Positions 30,579 to 41,532 of a stretch of 64,000 nt of DNA are shown one piece after another. Source of the stretch: Calliopum simillimum (Eukaryota; Arthropoda; Insecta; Diptera; Lauxaniidae); the NCBI GenBank assembly GCA_951812925.1, contig OX638369.1, forward strand, positions 62,076,228-62,140,227, written 5' to 3'. Position 1 is the first letter of the stretch. Each line of letters begins with the position of its first letter. The notes under the pieces are model-generated. The model worked only from the letters and a program-made list of their open reading frames with translations. It was not told where the DNA came from and did not search any database. Both the position numbers and the translations under genes were made by a program.

Positions 30579-30588
30579 GACTATAAAA
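30579..30588 (+). promoter_or_regulatory. TATA box of the array LTRs
   Basis: GACTATAAAAG in a local GC-rich setting (GCGGCTCGCGACTATAAAAG). The same motif is at about 34,018 and 38,226 in the other LTRs. It lies about 205 bp into the LTR, so the 254-bp repeats fall downstream, inside the transcribed region. Confidence 0.7.
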
Positions 30589-30736
30589 GCACGAATGCAA
30601 ACACAGAAGGCAGGCAGTCACAGCCAGACAACCGATGCGAACACATCAATTGCCAAGCACTTGATAGAAGTAGCAATCGAAGAATTGTTTAATTGTGCAA
30701 AGGCCTCGTATATACTAGGTATCTTAGAGTAGTTAG

Positions 30737-31498
30737 TTGACACGTAGCGGCCTGGAAGATTTATTATAATCTACCACATAGGCCTCCTGGCACCTTAAGT
30801 GACAGAGACATTATCCTACTGCACTGGGAACTTTTTATAGTATCCATATAGTGTACGTAGCAACCAGGAAGACTTATTATAGTCTTTCACGAAGGTTTCC
30901 TGGGCACCTTAAGTGACCAGAGTAAAGTAGCTACGGTGCTGGACACTTTTTATAGTATCCTTATAGTATCCGTAGTCTTAGAGTAGTTAGTTGACACGTA
31001 GCGGCCTGGAAGATTTATTATAATCTACCACATAGGCCTCCTGGCACCTTAAGTGACAGAGACATTATCCTACTGCACTGGAAACTTTTTATAGTATCCA
31101 TATAGTGTACGTAGCAACCAGGAAGACTTATTATAGTATTTCACGAAGGTTTCCTGGGCACCTTAAGTGACCAGAGTAAAGTAGCTACGGTGCTGGACAC
31201 TTTTTATAGTATCCTTATAGTATCCGTAGTCTTAGAGTAGATAGTTGACACGTAGCGGCCTGGAAGATTTATTATAATCTACCACATAGGCCTCCTGGCA
31301 CCTTAAGTGACAGAGACATTATCCTACTGCACTGGAAACTTTTTATTGTATCCATATAGTGTACGTAGCAACCAGGAAGACTTATTATAGTCTTTCACGA
31401 AGGTTTCCTGGGCACCTTAAGTGACCAGAGTAAAGTAGCTACGGTGCTGGACACTTTTTATAGTATCCTTGTAGTATCCGTAGTCTTAGAGTAGTTAG
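30737..31498 (+). repeat. 254-bp tandem repeats in LTR 1 (three units)
   Basis: Starts at 30,737, 30,991, 31,245 and (partial) 31,499, exact spacing 254. Each unit consists of two diverged ~127-bp halves, each with GGAAGA-[CT]TTATTATA and CTTTTTATAGTATCC. Each half can fold into two hairpins; see findings. Confidence 0.93.
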
Positions 31499-31878
31499 TT
31501 GACACGTAGCGGCCTGGAAGATTTATTATAATCTACCACATAGGCCTCCTGGCACTTTAAGTGACCAGAGTATTTATCTACGGTACTGGAAACTTATTAT
31601 AGTATCCATAAAGTACCCGTAGTTACCAAAATATCATCTTTGGAAATAGTCTTCCATCAGTGATCCGGCCAAGGGATCAAGGAATCCAAGCAAGGACAGC
31701 ACTCACCGAAAGAAGATTCAGCCAGTCGCCGCTCGAAGGGGATTAAATCTAGTATAAATTTTAAATAATTATAATTAATAAACCATATACAAAAAAAATC
31801 AATGAATTGTTACTGAATAAAGAACACTAAATAAAGAAAATACTTTGCAAACTAAAAGTTATCGGATTGTCTTTTAGT

Positions 31879-33576
31879 ATGACCCTGGACACCGCTGACG
31901 CCTACCTCAGCCCAATGGAAAAACAATCGTTACAAATGGCGCCCGAGCAGGGACCTAGCTCAGAGAATGGCGACTTACCGTCAGGATCTGCAGCTAGCCC
32001 ACAAATACTGATAAACGGAATTCAACCGCAACATGGAAATAAAACCAATGTACCAGACAAACTACTCTTAAGTCCAGATTTCTTAGGATCAATCTATCAA
32101 CTAAGAAAGGAACGACTGATAGAAGAAATGGCAAAACAAGGTCTTGAAACCGAAGGAAGCGTAGAGGCTCTTCAACGCAGATTCTACACTTTCCTCAAAC
32201 ACCGACGAGGTCGAAAATCTACAGATAACCTTGTAAAACTCATTGCAGAAGAAGTGAAGGATACTGGCGTCGATACATCTGCAGGAAGATCACATCTAAG
32301 TAATGCGGATGTAATGGACCTCGTAAGAAGGTGGAATTTGACCTACGAAGGTACGGAAGATCCGTCAAATTTCATCGAAGAAGTGGAGGAAATGGCTCGT
32401 TGGGACAAAATCCCGCTGGATAAAATGCTGCTTCCAATGATCAGCTTACTGAAAAGGAAAGCAGCTGTCTGGTGGAGAATAAAAAAAAAAAAAATCTCAA
32501 CATGGAAACAGTTTCGACGGGAAGCTGAAAATTTCTTTATGCCGGCAAGATATTTCACGCGCTTGGAAAATGACATTCATGTCCGTCGTCAGGGCCTTCA
32601 CGAAAGGGGCAAGGATTACATACTTGCTATCCAGAGTCTCATCGCAAAACATCCACGACTGCGAACAATCGATTTTACGCACAGAATTTATGACAGGTTG
32701 CGACCCGAATATCGACTGTTTATCAGCAGAAACGGGTTCAGTTCACTCGATGAGCTGGTAACTCTTACCGACGAATACGAATTTATCCGGATGGAAGAAA
32801 ATCATCAGAACCGGGTTTATACTATTCAAGGAACGCAAGTCTGGTCAGGAATATTTGCGGAGTACTCGCGATATGGCAAGGATATTATAGCAGACGAACA
32901 AAACATGTGGCCCATGGTAAAAAGAAATGATGGAACGGTTATTTCTTTTCACCCTCCGACTACTCTCGAGAAGGAGACGCTCGAAGGTCAAAAAGAAGAC
33001 AGAAAAGATATTTTCCGTTTACAGCCGGGGGAAGAGCAAAGACAGAGTCATAGACTGCCTAGCCGTATAATGACAGTTAACCCAAACGAATTCGCAGAGT
33101 ATTCTCGACAGGGAAACGAAATTCTGCCAGACGATTCTAGGGTACATACTGTAATAGCAGAACAATCAACAATTGAGGATCCTATTGTTCAACAGATTGA
33201 GAAACGGAATGATCTGGAAGATAGCCGGTCGAATCAGAGCCAGCATGTTGAAAGAATTCATGTTCCTTGTGGAAAATTTACTGAAAATCCTCAACATGAA
33301 CCACAGCCTCTACTCCAACGACTTATAGCTGGCAAAATGCAGGGCGAAATAAAACAAAAAGATAAACATGGAACCAGAAACATGCAACTTAATCAAACAT
33401 TAGAGAAGTATGAGGCTGTTGTCCAACAAGTTTCAGCTACCGTACAGAGGGTAGGAAAATCAAACTCTAAAATTATGCCAGATCCTAAACAATGGAATTG
33501 GAGAAAGAGGAAGAAAAACTCGAACTGGATGAATGGGAAAAAAACCTCAACTAGGAGAGGGGAAAAAAAACTTTGA
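31879..33576 (+). CDS. Gag-like protein, array unit 1 (intact)
   Basis: 565 codons from the ATG at 31,879, which lies inside LTR 1; the frame runs through the LTR end and primer site. Residues about 70-110 (LRKERLIEEMAKQGLETEGS, then LQRRF) resemble a SAP helix-turn-helix motif. Residues about 145-320 are a retrotransposon Gag capsid domain: MDLVRRWNLTYEG, AAVWWR, STWKQFRREAENFF, ERGKDYILAIQSLI, DRLRPEYRLFI. The C-terminal third is charged, repeats an EYSR phrase twice and ends lysine-rich, with no zinc knuckle. Gag would form particles around the element RNA. Related Gags belong to Ty3/gypsy elements. Confidence 0.85.
   Translation: MTLDTADAYLSPMEKQSLQMAPEQGPSSENGDLPSGSAASPQILINGIQPQHGNKTNVPDKLLLSPDFLGSIYQLRKERLIEEMAKQGLETEGSVEALQRRFYTFLKHRRGRKSTDNLVKLIAEEVKDTGVDTSAGRSHLSNADVMDLVRRWNLTYEGTEDPSNFIEEVEEMARWDKIPLDKMLLPMISLLKRKAAVWWRIKKKKISTWKQFRREAENFFMPARYFTRLENDIHVRRQGLHERGKDYILAIQSLIAKHPRLRTIDFTHRIYDRLRPEYRLFISRNGFSSLDELVTLTDEYEFIRMEENHQNRVYTIQGTQVWSGIFAEYSRYGKDIIADEQNMWPMVKRNDGTVISFHPPTTLEKETLEGQKEDRKDIFRLQPGEEQRQSHRLPSRIMTVNPNEFAEYSRQGNEILPDDSRVHTVIAEQSTIEDPIVQQIEKRNDLEDSRSNQSQHVERIHVPCGKFTENPQHEPQPLLQRLIAGKMQGEIKQKDKHGTRNMQLNQTLEKYEAVVQQVSATVQRVGKSNSKIMPDPKQWNWRKRKKNSNWMNGKKTSTRRGEKKL
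31937..31955 (+). other. Primer-binding site of array unit 1
   Basis: TGGCGCCCGAGCAGGGACC, two bases after the LTR end. It is one base off the well-known lysine-3 type site (TGGCGCCCGAACAGGGAC). The same sequence follows LTR 2 at 36,135. It lies inside the gag reading frame, where it encodes MAPEQGP. Confidence 0.88.
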
Positions 33577-33796
33577 AGTGCCAATAGAGTTAAATTGAAG
33601 TAAACTTGAAAACAAAAAAAAAAAAAAATGCAAAAAAAAAATGCAAAAAAAAAAATATATAAAATTACACGAAAATTAATTTTATAAAGTAAGAACATTA
33701 CGACGAGCACACGTGATGCTTAGAATCAACAGCTGGAAAAATAATAAAATCGCGAAGAGAGAAGGGGATAATGGCGACGAGAAGGATCCCGTCTGC
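33577..33796 (+). other. Non-coding tail of array unit 1
   Basis: Region between gag and the polypurine tract with A-runs interrupted by ATGC (33,616-33,656). The equivalent in unit 2 (37,771-38,004) has one more A-run block. No pol sequence is present. Confidence 0.75.
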
Positions 33797-33811
33797 GAAG
33801 TAGGAGGGGAC
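33797..33811 (+). other. Polypurine tract of array unit 1
   Basis: GAAGTAGGAGGGGAC directly before LTR 2. The same tract precedes LTR 3 at 38,005-38,019. It would prime plus-strand synthesis. Confidence 0.8.
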
Positions 33812-36132
33812 TGTAACGTCCCGAATGATGTCACAATATTATAAAATATAATATAATAAATATATGATAAAACAAACAAACAAACAAAAACCTAAAACAA
33901 TAACCACAGCCACATTTATTAATTCATGTGCATGAAAGCAACAACAAATATACTGTTGCCACACATATGCACAACACACAATGAAAATTACAAACCGATC
34001 TGGTCGCGGCTCGCGACTATAAAAGCACGAATGCAAACACAGAAGGCAGGCAGTCACAGCCAGACAACCGATGCGAACACATCAATTGCCAAGCACTTGA
34101 TAGAAGTAGCAATCGAAGAATTGTTTAATTGTGCAAAGGCCTCGTATATACTAGGTATCTTAGAGTAGTTAGTTGACACGTAGCGGCCTGGAAGATTTAT
34201 TATAATCTACCACATAGGCCTCCTGGCACCTTAAGTGACAGAGACATTATCCTACTGCACTGGGAACTTTTTATAGTATCCATATAGTGTACGTAGCAAC
34301 CAGGAAGACTTATTATAGTCTTTCACGAAGGTTTCCTGGGCACCTTAAGTGACCAGAGTAAAGTAGCTACGGTGCTGGACACTTTTTATAGTATCCTTAT
34401 AGTATCCGTAGTCTTAGAGTAGTTAGTTGACACGTAGCGGCCTGGAAGATTTATTATAATCTACCACATAGGCCTCCTGGCACCTTAAGTGACAGAGACA
34501 TTATCCTACTGCACTGGAAACTTTTTATAGTATCCATATAGTGTACGTAGCAACCAGGAAGACTTATTATAGTCTTTCACGAAGGTTTCCTGGGCACCTT
34601 AAGTGACCAGAGTAAAGTAGCTACGGTGCTGGACACTTTTTATAGTATCCTTATAGTATCCGTAGTCTTAGAGTAGATAGTTGACACGTAGCGGCCTGGA
34701 AGATTTATTATAATCTACCACATAGGCCTCCTGGCACCTTAAGTGACAGAGACATTATCCTACTGCACTGGAAACTTTTTATAGTATCCATATATTGTAC
34801 GTAGCAACCAGGAAGACTTATTATAGTCTTTCACGAAGGTTTCCTGGGCACCTTAAGTGACCAGAGTAAAGTAGCTACGGTTCTGGACACTTTTTATAGT
34901 ATCCTTATAGTATCCGTAGTCTTAGAGTAGTTAGTTGACACGTAGCGGCCTGGAAGATTTATTATAATCTACCACATAGGCCTCCTGGCACCTTAAGTGA
35001 CAGAGACATTATCCTACTGCACTGGGAACTTTTTATAGTATCCATATAGTGTACGTAGCAACCAGGAAGACTTATTATAGTCTTTCACGAAGGTTTCCTG
35101 GGCACCTTAAGTGACCAGAGTAAAGTAGCTACGGTGCTGGACACTTTTTATAGTATCCTTATAATATCCGTAGTCTTAGAGTAGTTAGTTGACACGTAGC
35201 GGCCTGGAAGATTTATTATAATCTACCACATAGGCCTCCTGGCACCTTAAGTGACAGAGACATTATCCTACTGCACTGGAAACTTTTTATAGTATCCATA
35301 TAGTGTACGTAGCAACCAGGAAGACTTATTATAGTCTTTCACGAAGGTTTCCTGGGCACCTTAAGTGACCAGAGTAAAGTAGCTACGGTGCTGGACACTT
35401 TTTATAGTATCCTTATAGTATCCGTAGTCTTAGAGTAGATAGTTGACACGTAGCGGCCTGGAAGATTTATTATAATCTACCACATAGGCCTCCTGGCACC
35501 TTAAGTGACAGAGACATTATCCTACTGCACTGGAAACTTTTTATTGTATCCATATAGTGTACGTAGCAACCAGGAAGACTTATTATAGTCTTTCACGAAG
35601 GTTTCCTGGGCACCTTAAGTGACCAGAGTAAAGTAGCTACGGTGCTGGACACTTTTTATAGTATCCTTGTAGTATCCGTAGTCTTAGAGTAGTTAGTTGA
35701 CACGTAGCGGCCTGGAAGATTTATTATAATCTACCACATAGGCCTCCTGGCACTTTAAGTGACCAGAGTATTTATCTACGGTACTGGAAACTTATTATAG
35801 TATCCATAAAGTACCCGTAGTTACCAAAATATCATCTTTGGAAATAGTCTTCCATCAGTGATCCGGCCAAGGGATCAAGGAATCCAAGCAAGGACAGCAC
35901 TCACCGAAAGAAGATTCAGCCAGTCGCCGCTCGAAGGGGATTAAATCTAGTATAAATTTTAAATAATTATAATTAATAAACCATATACAAAAAAAATCAA
36001 TGAATTGTTACTGAATAAAGAACACTAAATAAAGAAAATACTTTGCAAACTAAAAGTTATCGGATTGTCTTTTAGTATGACCCTGGACACCGCTGACGCC
36101 TACCTCAGCCCAATGGAAAAACAATTGTTACA
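33812..36132 (+). repeat. LTR 2 of the array, 2,321 bp, six 254-bp repeats
   Basis: Longer than LTR 1 by 762 bp, exactly three repeat units. Otherwise almost identical. Serves as 3' LTR of the first unit and 5' LTR of the second. Confidence 0.92.
34173..35696 (+). repeat. 254-bp tandem repeats in LTR 2 (six units)
   Basis: Starts at 34,173, 34,427, 34,681, 34,935, 35,189, 35,443 and (partial) 35,697, all spaced 254. Confidence 0.93.
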
Positions 36133-37348
36133 AATGGCGCCCGAGCAGGGACCTAGCTCAGAGAATGGCGACTTACCGTCAGGATCTGCAGCTAGCCCAC
36201 AAATACTGATAAACGGAATTCAACCGCAACATGGAAATAAAACCAATGTACCAGACAAACTACTCTTAAGTCCAGATTTCTTAGGATCAATCTATCAACT
36301 AAGAAAGGAACGACTGATAGAAGAAATGGCAAAACAAGGTCTTGAAACCGAAGGAAGCGTAGAGGCTCTTCAACGCAGATTCTACACTTTCCTCAAACAC
36401 CGACGAGGTCGAAAATCTACAGAAAACCTTGTAAAACTCATTGCAGAAGAAGTGAAGGATACTGGCGTCGATACATCTGCAGGAAGATCACATCTAAGTA
36501 ATGCGGATGTAATGGACCTCGTAAGAAGGTGGAATTTGACCTACGAAGGTACGGAAGATCCGTCAAATTTCATCGAAGAAGTGGAGGAAATGGCTCGTTG
36601 GGACAAAATCCCGCTGGATAAAATGCTGCTTCCAATGATCAGCTTACTGAAAAGGAAAGCAGCTGTCTGGTGGAGAATAAAAAAAAAAAAAATCTCAACA
36701 TGGAAACAGTTTCGACGGGAAGCTGAAAATTTCTTTATGCCGGCAAGATATTTCACGCGCTTGGAAAATGACATTCATGTCCGTCGTCAGGGCCTTCACG
36801 AAAGGGGCAAGGATTACATACTTGCTATCCAGAGTCTCATCGCAAAACATCCACGACTGCGAACAATCGATTTTACGCACAGAATTTATGACAGGTTGCG
36901 ACCCGAATATCGACTGTTTATCAGCAGAAACGGGTTCAGTTCACTCGATGAGCTGGTAACTCTTACCGACGAATACGAATTTATCCGGATGGAAGAAAAT
37001 CATCAGAACCGGGTTTATACTATTCAAGGAACGCAAGTCTGGTCAGGAATATTTGCGGAGTACTCGCGATATGGCAAGGATATTATAGCAGACGAACAAA
37101 ACATGTGGCCCATGGTAAAAAGAAATGATGGAACGGTTATTTCTTTTCACCCTCCGACTACTCTCGTGAAGGAGACGCTCGAAGGTCAAAAAGAAGACAG
37201 AAAAGATATTTTCCGTTTACAGCCGGGGGAAGAGCAAAGACAGAGTCATAGACTGCCTAGCCGTATAATGACAGTTAACCCAAATTCGCAGAGTATTCTC
37301 GACAGGGAAACGAAATTCTGCCAGACGATTCTAGGGTACATACTGTAA
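36077..37348 (+). pseudogene. Gag-like protein, array unit 2 (frameshifted)
   Basis: Almost identical to unit 1 from the ATG at 36,077 until about 37,283, where a 4-bp deletion (CGAA missing after CCCAAA) shifts the frame; it stops at 37,346-37,348 after about 423 codons. The former C-terminus is still readable at 37,531-37,770. Few substitutions separate the two genes (for example an Asp to Glu change near residue 115), so the deletion is young. Confidence 0.88.
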
Positions 37349-38019
37349 TAGCAGAACAATCAACAATTGAGGATCCTATTGTTCAACAGATTGAGAAACG
37401 GAATGATCTGGAAGATAGCCGGTCGAATCAGAGCCAGCATGTTGAAAGAATTCATGTTCCTTGTGGAAAATTTACTGAAAATCCTCAACATGAACCACAG
37501 CCTCTACTCCAACGGCTTATAGCTGGCAAAATGCAGGGCGAAATAAAACAAAAAGATAAACATGGAACCAGAAACATGCAACTTAATCAAACATTAGAGA
37601 AGTATGAGGCTGTTGTCCAACAAGTTTCAGCTACCGTACAGAGGGTAGGAAAATCAAACTCTAAAATTATGCCAGATCCTAAACAATGGAATTGGAGAAA
37701 GAGGAAGAAAAACTCGAACTGGATGAATGGGAAAAAAACCTCAACTAGGAGAGGGGAAAAAAAACTTTGAAGTGCCAATAGAGTTAAATTGAAGTAAACT
37801 TGAAAAAAAAAAAAAAAAAAAATGCAAAAAAAAAAATGCAAAAAAAAAATGCAAAAAAAAAAATATATAAAATTACACGAAAATTAATTTTATAAAGTAA
37901 CAACATTACGACGAGCACACGTGATGCTTAGAATCAACAGCTGGAAAAATAATAAAATCGCGAAGAGAGAAGGGGATAATGGCGACGAGAAGGATCCCGT
38001 CTGCGAAGTAGGAGGGGAC

Positions 38020-40086
38020 TGTAACGTCCCGAATGATGTCACAATATTATAAAATATAATATAATAAATATATGATAAAACAAACAAACAAACAAAAACC
38101 TAAAACAATAACCACAGCCACATTTATTAATTCATGTGCATGAAAGCAACAACAAATATACTGTTGCCACACATATGCACAACACACAATGAAAATTACA
38201 AACCGATCTGGTCGCGGCTCGCGACTATAAAAGCACGAATGCAAACACAGAAGGCAGGCAGTCACAGCCAGACAACCGATGCGAATACATCAATTGCCAA
38301 GCACTTGATAGAAGTAGCAATCGAAGAATTGTTTAATTGTGCAAAGGCCTCGTATATACTAGGTATCTTAGAGTAGTTAGTTGACACGTAGCGGCCTGGA
38401 AGATTTATTATAATCTACCACATAGGCCTCCTGGCACCTTAAGTGACAGAGACATTATCCTACTGCACTGGGAACTTTTTATAGTATCCATATAGTGTAC
38501 GTAGCAACCAGGAAGACTTATTATAGTCTTTCACGAAGGTTTCCTGGGCACCTTAAGTGACCAGAGTAAAGTAGCTACGGTGCTGGACACTTTTTATAGT
38601 ATCCTTATAGTATCCGTAGTCTTAGAGTAGATAGTTGACACGTAGCGGCCTGGAAGATTTATTATAATCTACCACATAGGCCTCCTGGCACCTTAAGTGA
38701 CAGAGACATTATCCTACTGCACTGGAAACTTTTTATAGTATCCATATAGTGTACGTAGCAACCAGGAAGACTTATTATAGTCTTTCACGAAGGTTTCCTG
38801 GGCACCTTAAGTGACCAGAGTAAAGTAGCTACGGTGCTGGACACTTTTAATAGTATCCTTATAGTATCCGTAGTCTTAGAGTAGTTAGTTGACACGTAGC
38901 GGCCTGGAAGATTTATTATAATCTACCACATAGGCCTCCTGGCACCTTAAGTGACAGAGACATTATCCTACTGCACTGGGAACTTTTTATAGTATCCATA
39001 TAGTGTACGTAGCAACCAGGAAGACTTATTATAGTCTTTCACGAAGGTTTCCTGGGCACCTTAAGTGACCAGAGTAAAGTAGCTACGGTGCTGGACACTT
39101 TTTATAGTATCCTTATAGTATCCGTAGTCTTAGAGTAGTTAGTTGACACGTAGCGGCCTGGAAGATTTATTATAATCTACCACATAGGCCTCCTGGCACC
39201 TTAAGTGACAGAGACATTATCCTACTGCACTGGAAACTTTTTATTGTATCCATATAGTGTACGTAGCAACCAGGAAGACTTATTATAGTCTTTCACGAAG
39301 GTTTCCTGGGCACCTTAAGTGACCAGAGTAAAGTAGCTACGGTGCTGGACACTTTTTATAGTATCCTTATAGTATCCGTAGTCTTAGAGTAGATAGTTGA
39401 CACGTAGCGGCCTGGAAGATTTATTATAATCTACCACATAGGCCTCCTGGCACCATAAGTGACAGAGACATTATCCTACTGCACTGGAAACTTTTTATTG
39501 TATCCATATAGTGTACGTAGCAACCAGGAAGACTTATTATAGTCTTTCACGAAGGTTTCCTGGGCACCTTAAGTGACCAGAGTAAAGTAGCTACGGTGCT
39601 GGACACTTTTTATAGTATCCTTGTAGTATCCGTAGTCTTAGAGTAGTTAGTTGACACGTAGCGGCCTGGAAGATTTATTATAATCTACCACATAGGCCTC
39701 CTGGCACTTTAAGTGACCAGAGTATTTATCTACGGTACTGGAAACTTATTATAGTATCCATAAAGTACCCGTAGTTACCAAAATATCATCTTTGGAAAAA
39801 GTCTTCCATCAGTGATCCGGCCAAGGGATCAAGGAATCCAAGCAAGGACAGCACTCACCGAAAGAAGATTTAGCCAGTCGCCGCTCGAAGGGGATTAAAT
39901 CTAGTATAAATTTTAAATAATTATAATTAATAAACCATATACAAAAAAAATCAATGAATTGTTACTGAATAAAGAACACCAAATAAAGAAAATACTTTGC
40001 AAACTAAAAGTTATCGGATTGTCTTTTAGTATGACCCTGGACACCGCTGACGCCTACCTCAGCCCAATGGAAAAACAATCGTTACA
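38020..40086 (+). repeat. LTR 3 of the array, 2,067 bp, five 254-bp repeats
   Basis: Longer than LTR 1 by 508 bp, exactly two repeat units. It ends CGTTACA at 40,086, directly joined to the copy A transposase reading. Confidence 0.92.
38381..39650 (+). repeat. 254-bp tandem repeats in LTR 3 (five units)
   Basis: Starts at 38,381, 38,635, 38,889, 39,143, 39,397 and (partial) 39,651, all spaced 254. Confidence 0.93.
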
Positions 40087-41212
40087 ATTTCCAGTAATGG
40101 ATGCACAAAATTCAATCAAGTTGGTTAAAATATAAATGATACTTTAACTTATTCTAGCAAATCTGGAAAGTTATTGACAGATGAAGATTATGAAAACAGA
40201 AAATATTTAAAACACCACAAAAAATGCTTCAACAATATCAAAACACCTTTTGAGGATATTAAAATGAACGTGATATCTCAAGTAATACTTGATCCTATGC
40301 AACTCTTAGATCTTGGAGTTGTAAAACAATTTCTCACAAGACTTCTTTCAAATAAAAATATAAAACTAACTGAAGAGAACAAAGAAAGCAAATCCGATCA
40401 CTTGGTATCAATAAAATCATATAGTCCGAGAGAGTTTAGCTCACTGGGAAGCAACCGAGTTCCGCCAATTTGCTTTGTACATGGGCCCAGTAGTTCTGAA
40501 AGATTATATCCCAGAATATGTTTATTATGAATTTCTTCTTTATAAATTGCAAAAAAAAATATTTCAACAGCTCAAAAGATGCTGAAGCTGTTCGTTAAAA
40601 ATTTTGCTATCATTTTTGGAAATAGTAGCGTATCGCATAATATTCACGGGCTCTAGCACTTAACGGAATGTGTAGAACAATTTGGAGATCCGGCAAAGTT
40701 TTCGGCTTACCCTTTTGAAAATTTTCTGCAAATATTAAAAAAATATGTAAAAAAACCTTAAAAAATACTGCAGCAACTTTCTAAAAGAATTGAACATGAG
40801 ACCATGATTATTGCATCAAAGGAATTAGAAATATTTAGAACAGAAGGGTAGTGAAATTAAAAGTATTTCATGCAGTGGGTATTACTTAAGTTCCAGATGC
40901 CCCGACAATTTATGCTCTGTTATAGCTAATACCCCAATCAAAATCATTGGGTTCAGCAAAATTGGCGACTTTATATTTTTGACTGGGAAAAGGTTTCTCG
41001 ATGTTGAAAGCTACTACAAGGAACCTGTTGATTCATTAGCGGCTTTAGGTGTTTGCCTTGCGGAAAGTGGAAATTTAGGTGCCGAAGAGAATTTTGAATT
41101 AGATAAAATAGAATGCAAGTATGTTGGATTGCCGCAGAAAAATCAGATTCTGTTGATACCACTAAGTACAAAAGTTTTAATTAATTACTACAGCGACCTA
41201 AATAACAAGTAA
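40087..41212 (+). pseudogene. Copy A transposase-like gene, 3' half
   Basis: Resumes directly after the last LTR: a Ser-Ser-Asn-Gly-Cys stretch, LLTDEDYENRKYLKHHKK, VILDPMQLLDLGVVKQFL, then beyond further stops SVSHNIHGL, TECVEQFG, KFSAYPFENFLQILKKYVKK, and a C-terminal piece 40,979-41,212. Each phrase has a counterpart in copy B at 49,021-50,100. Multiple stops (for example after NIHGL and after YVKKP). Confidence 0.72.
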
Positions 41213-41249
41213 AAAAATAGAAAAACTCATCAATTAAAAACCAACCGGC

Positions 41250-41532
41250 TTCAAGAAAATAAAAATTAATGAAAATAATTGCTCAAACTGTAAGGAACTA
41301 AAAGAATTTATCAAAATTGAACTCAATGATGTCAAAGGTAAATACTTATTTTTAATGTTACTGAAAATTTTGAACATAACACATTAATGCATACTATTTT
41401 TTAATAGAGCAACAAAAACAACATAACCAGGCTATTATGGAAGTGTTGACAAATCAGACAATTTTAATAAAACCATTGGTTCGGCAGGAAACAGCTCTCA
41501 GTTGAGTCAAATCAACTTTCCCAGTAGAAACT
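41250..41532 (+). pseudogene. Copy A DUF4806-like partner gene, first exons
   Basis: NCSNCKELKEFIKIELNDVK ends at a splice donor GTAAAT near 41,340, matching exon 1 of the copy B partner (DSCKGCKKLRKGIKEL). A second exon starts after TTTTTTAATAG near 41,408 (EQQKQHNQAIMEVL) and is cut by the LINE fragment at 41,533. Confidence 0.55.

Larger units (their letters stand above)
30376..31934 (+). repeat. LTR 1 of the array, 1,559 bp, three 254-bp repeats
   Basis: Starts TGTAACGTCCC, ends CGTTACA. It contains a consensus cyclic-AMP response element TGACGTCA at 30,390-30,397 (mutated to TGATGTCA in the other two LTRs), a TATA box near 30,581, three full 254-bp repeats from 30,737 plus a diverged partial one, and AATAAA signals near 31,815 and 31,829. 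Confidence 0.92.
30376..40086 (+). mobile_element. Tandem pol-less LTR retrotransposon array: LTR-gag-LTR-gag-LTR
   Basis: Three near-identical LTRs (30,376-31,934; 33,812-36,132; 38,020-40,086) enclose two near-identical internal regions, each with a primer-binding site, a gag-like ORF, an A-rich stretch and a polypurine tract. No protease, RT or integrase is present, so it must be mobilised by another element. A shared middle LTR is what unequal recombination between LTRs of two copies produces. The insertion flanks are ACTT (30,372-30,375) and ATTT (40,087-40,090), a 4-bp duplication with one mismatch; the host transposon's reading continues across. Confidence 0.93.

Noticed and set aside
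30403..30732. Frames of 72 and 80 codons present three times (also near 33,839-34,168 and 38,047-38,376).
   Set aside because: They lie in the LTRs around the TATA box and upstream of the repeats; duplication explains them and there is no domain.
30729..39660. Regular repeats that could suggest a CRISPR array or satellite DNA.
   Set aside because: Units are 254 bp, contiguous, without unique spacers, and confined to LTRs of a eukaryotic retrotransposon.
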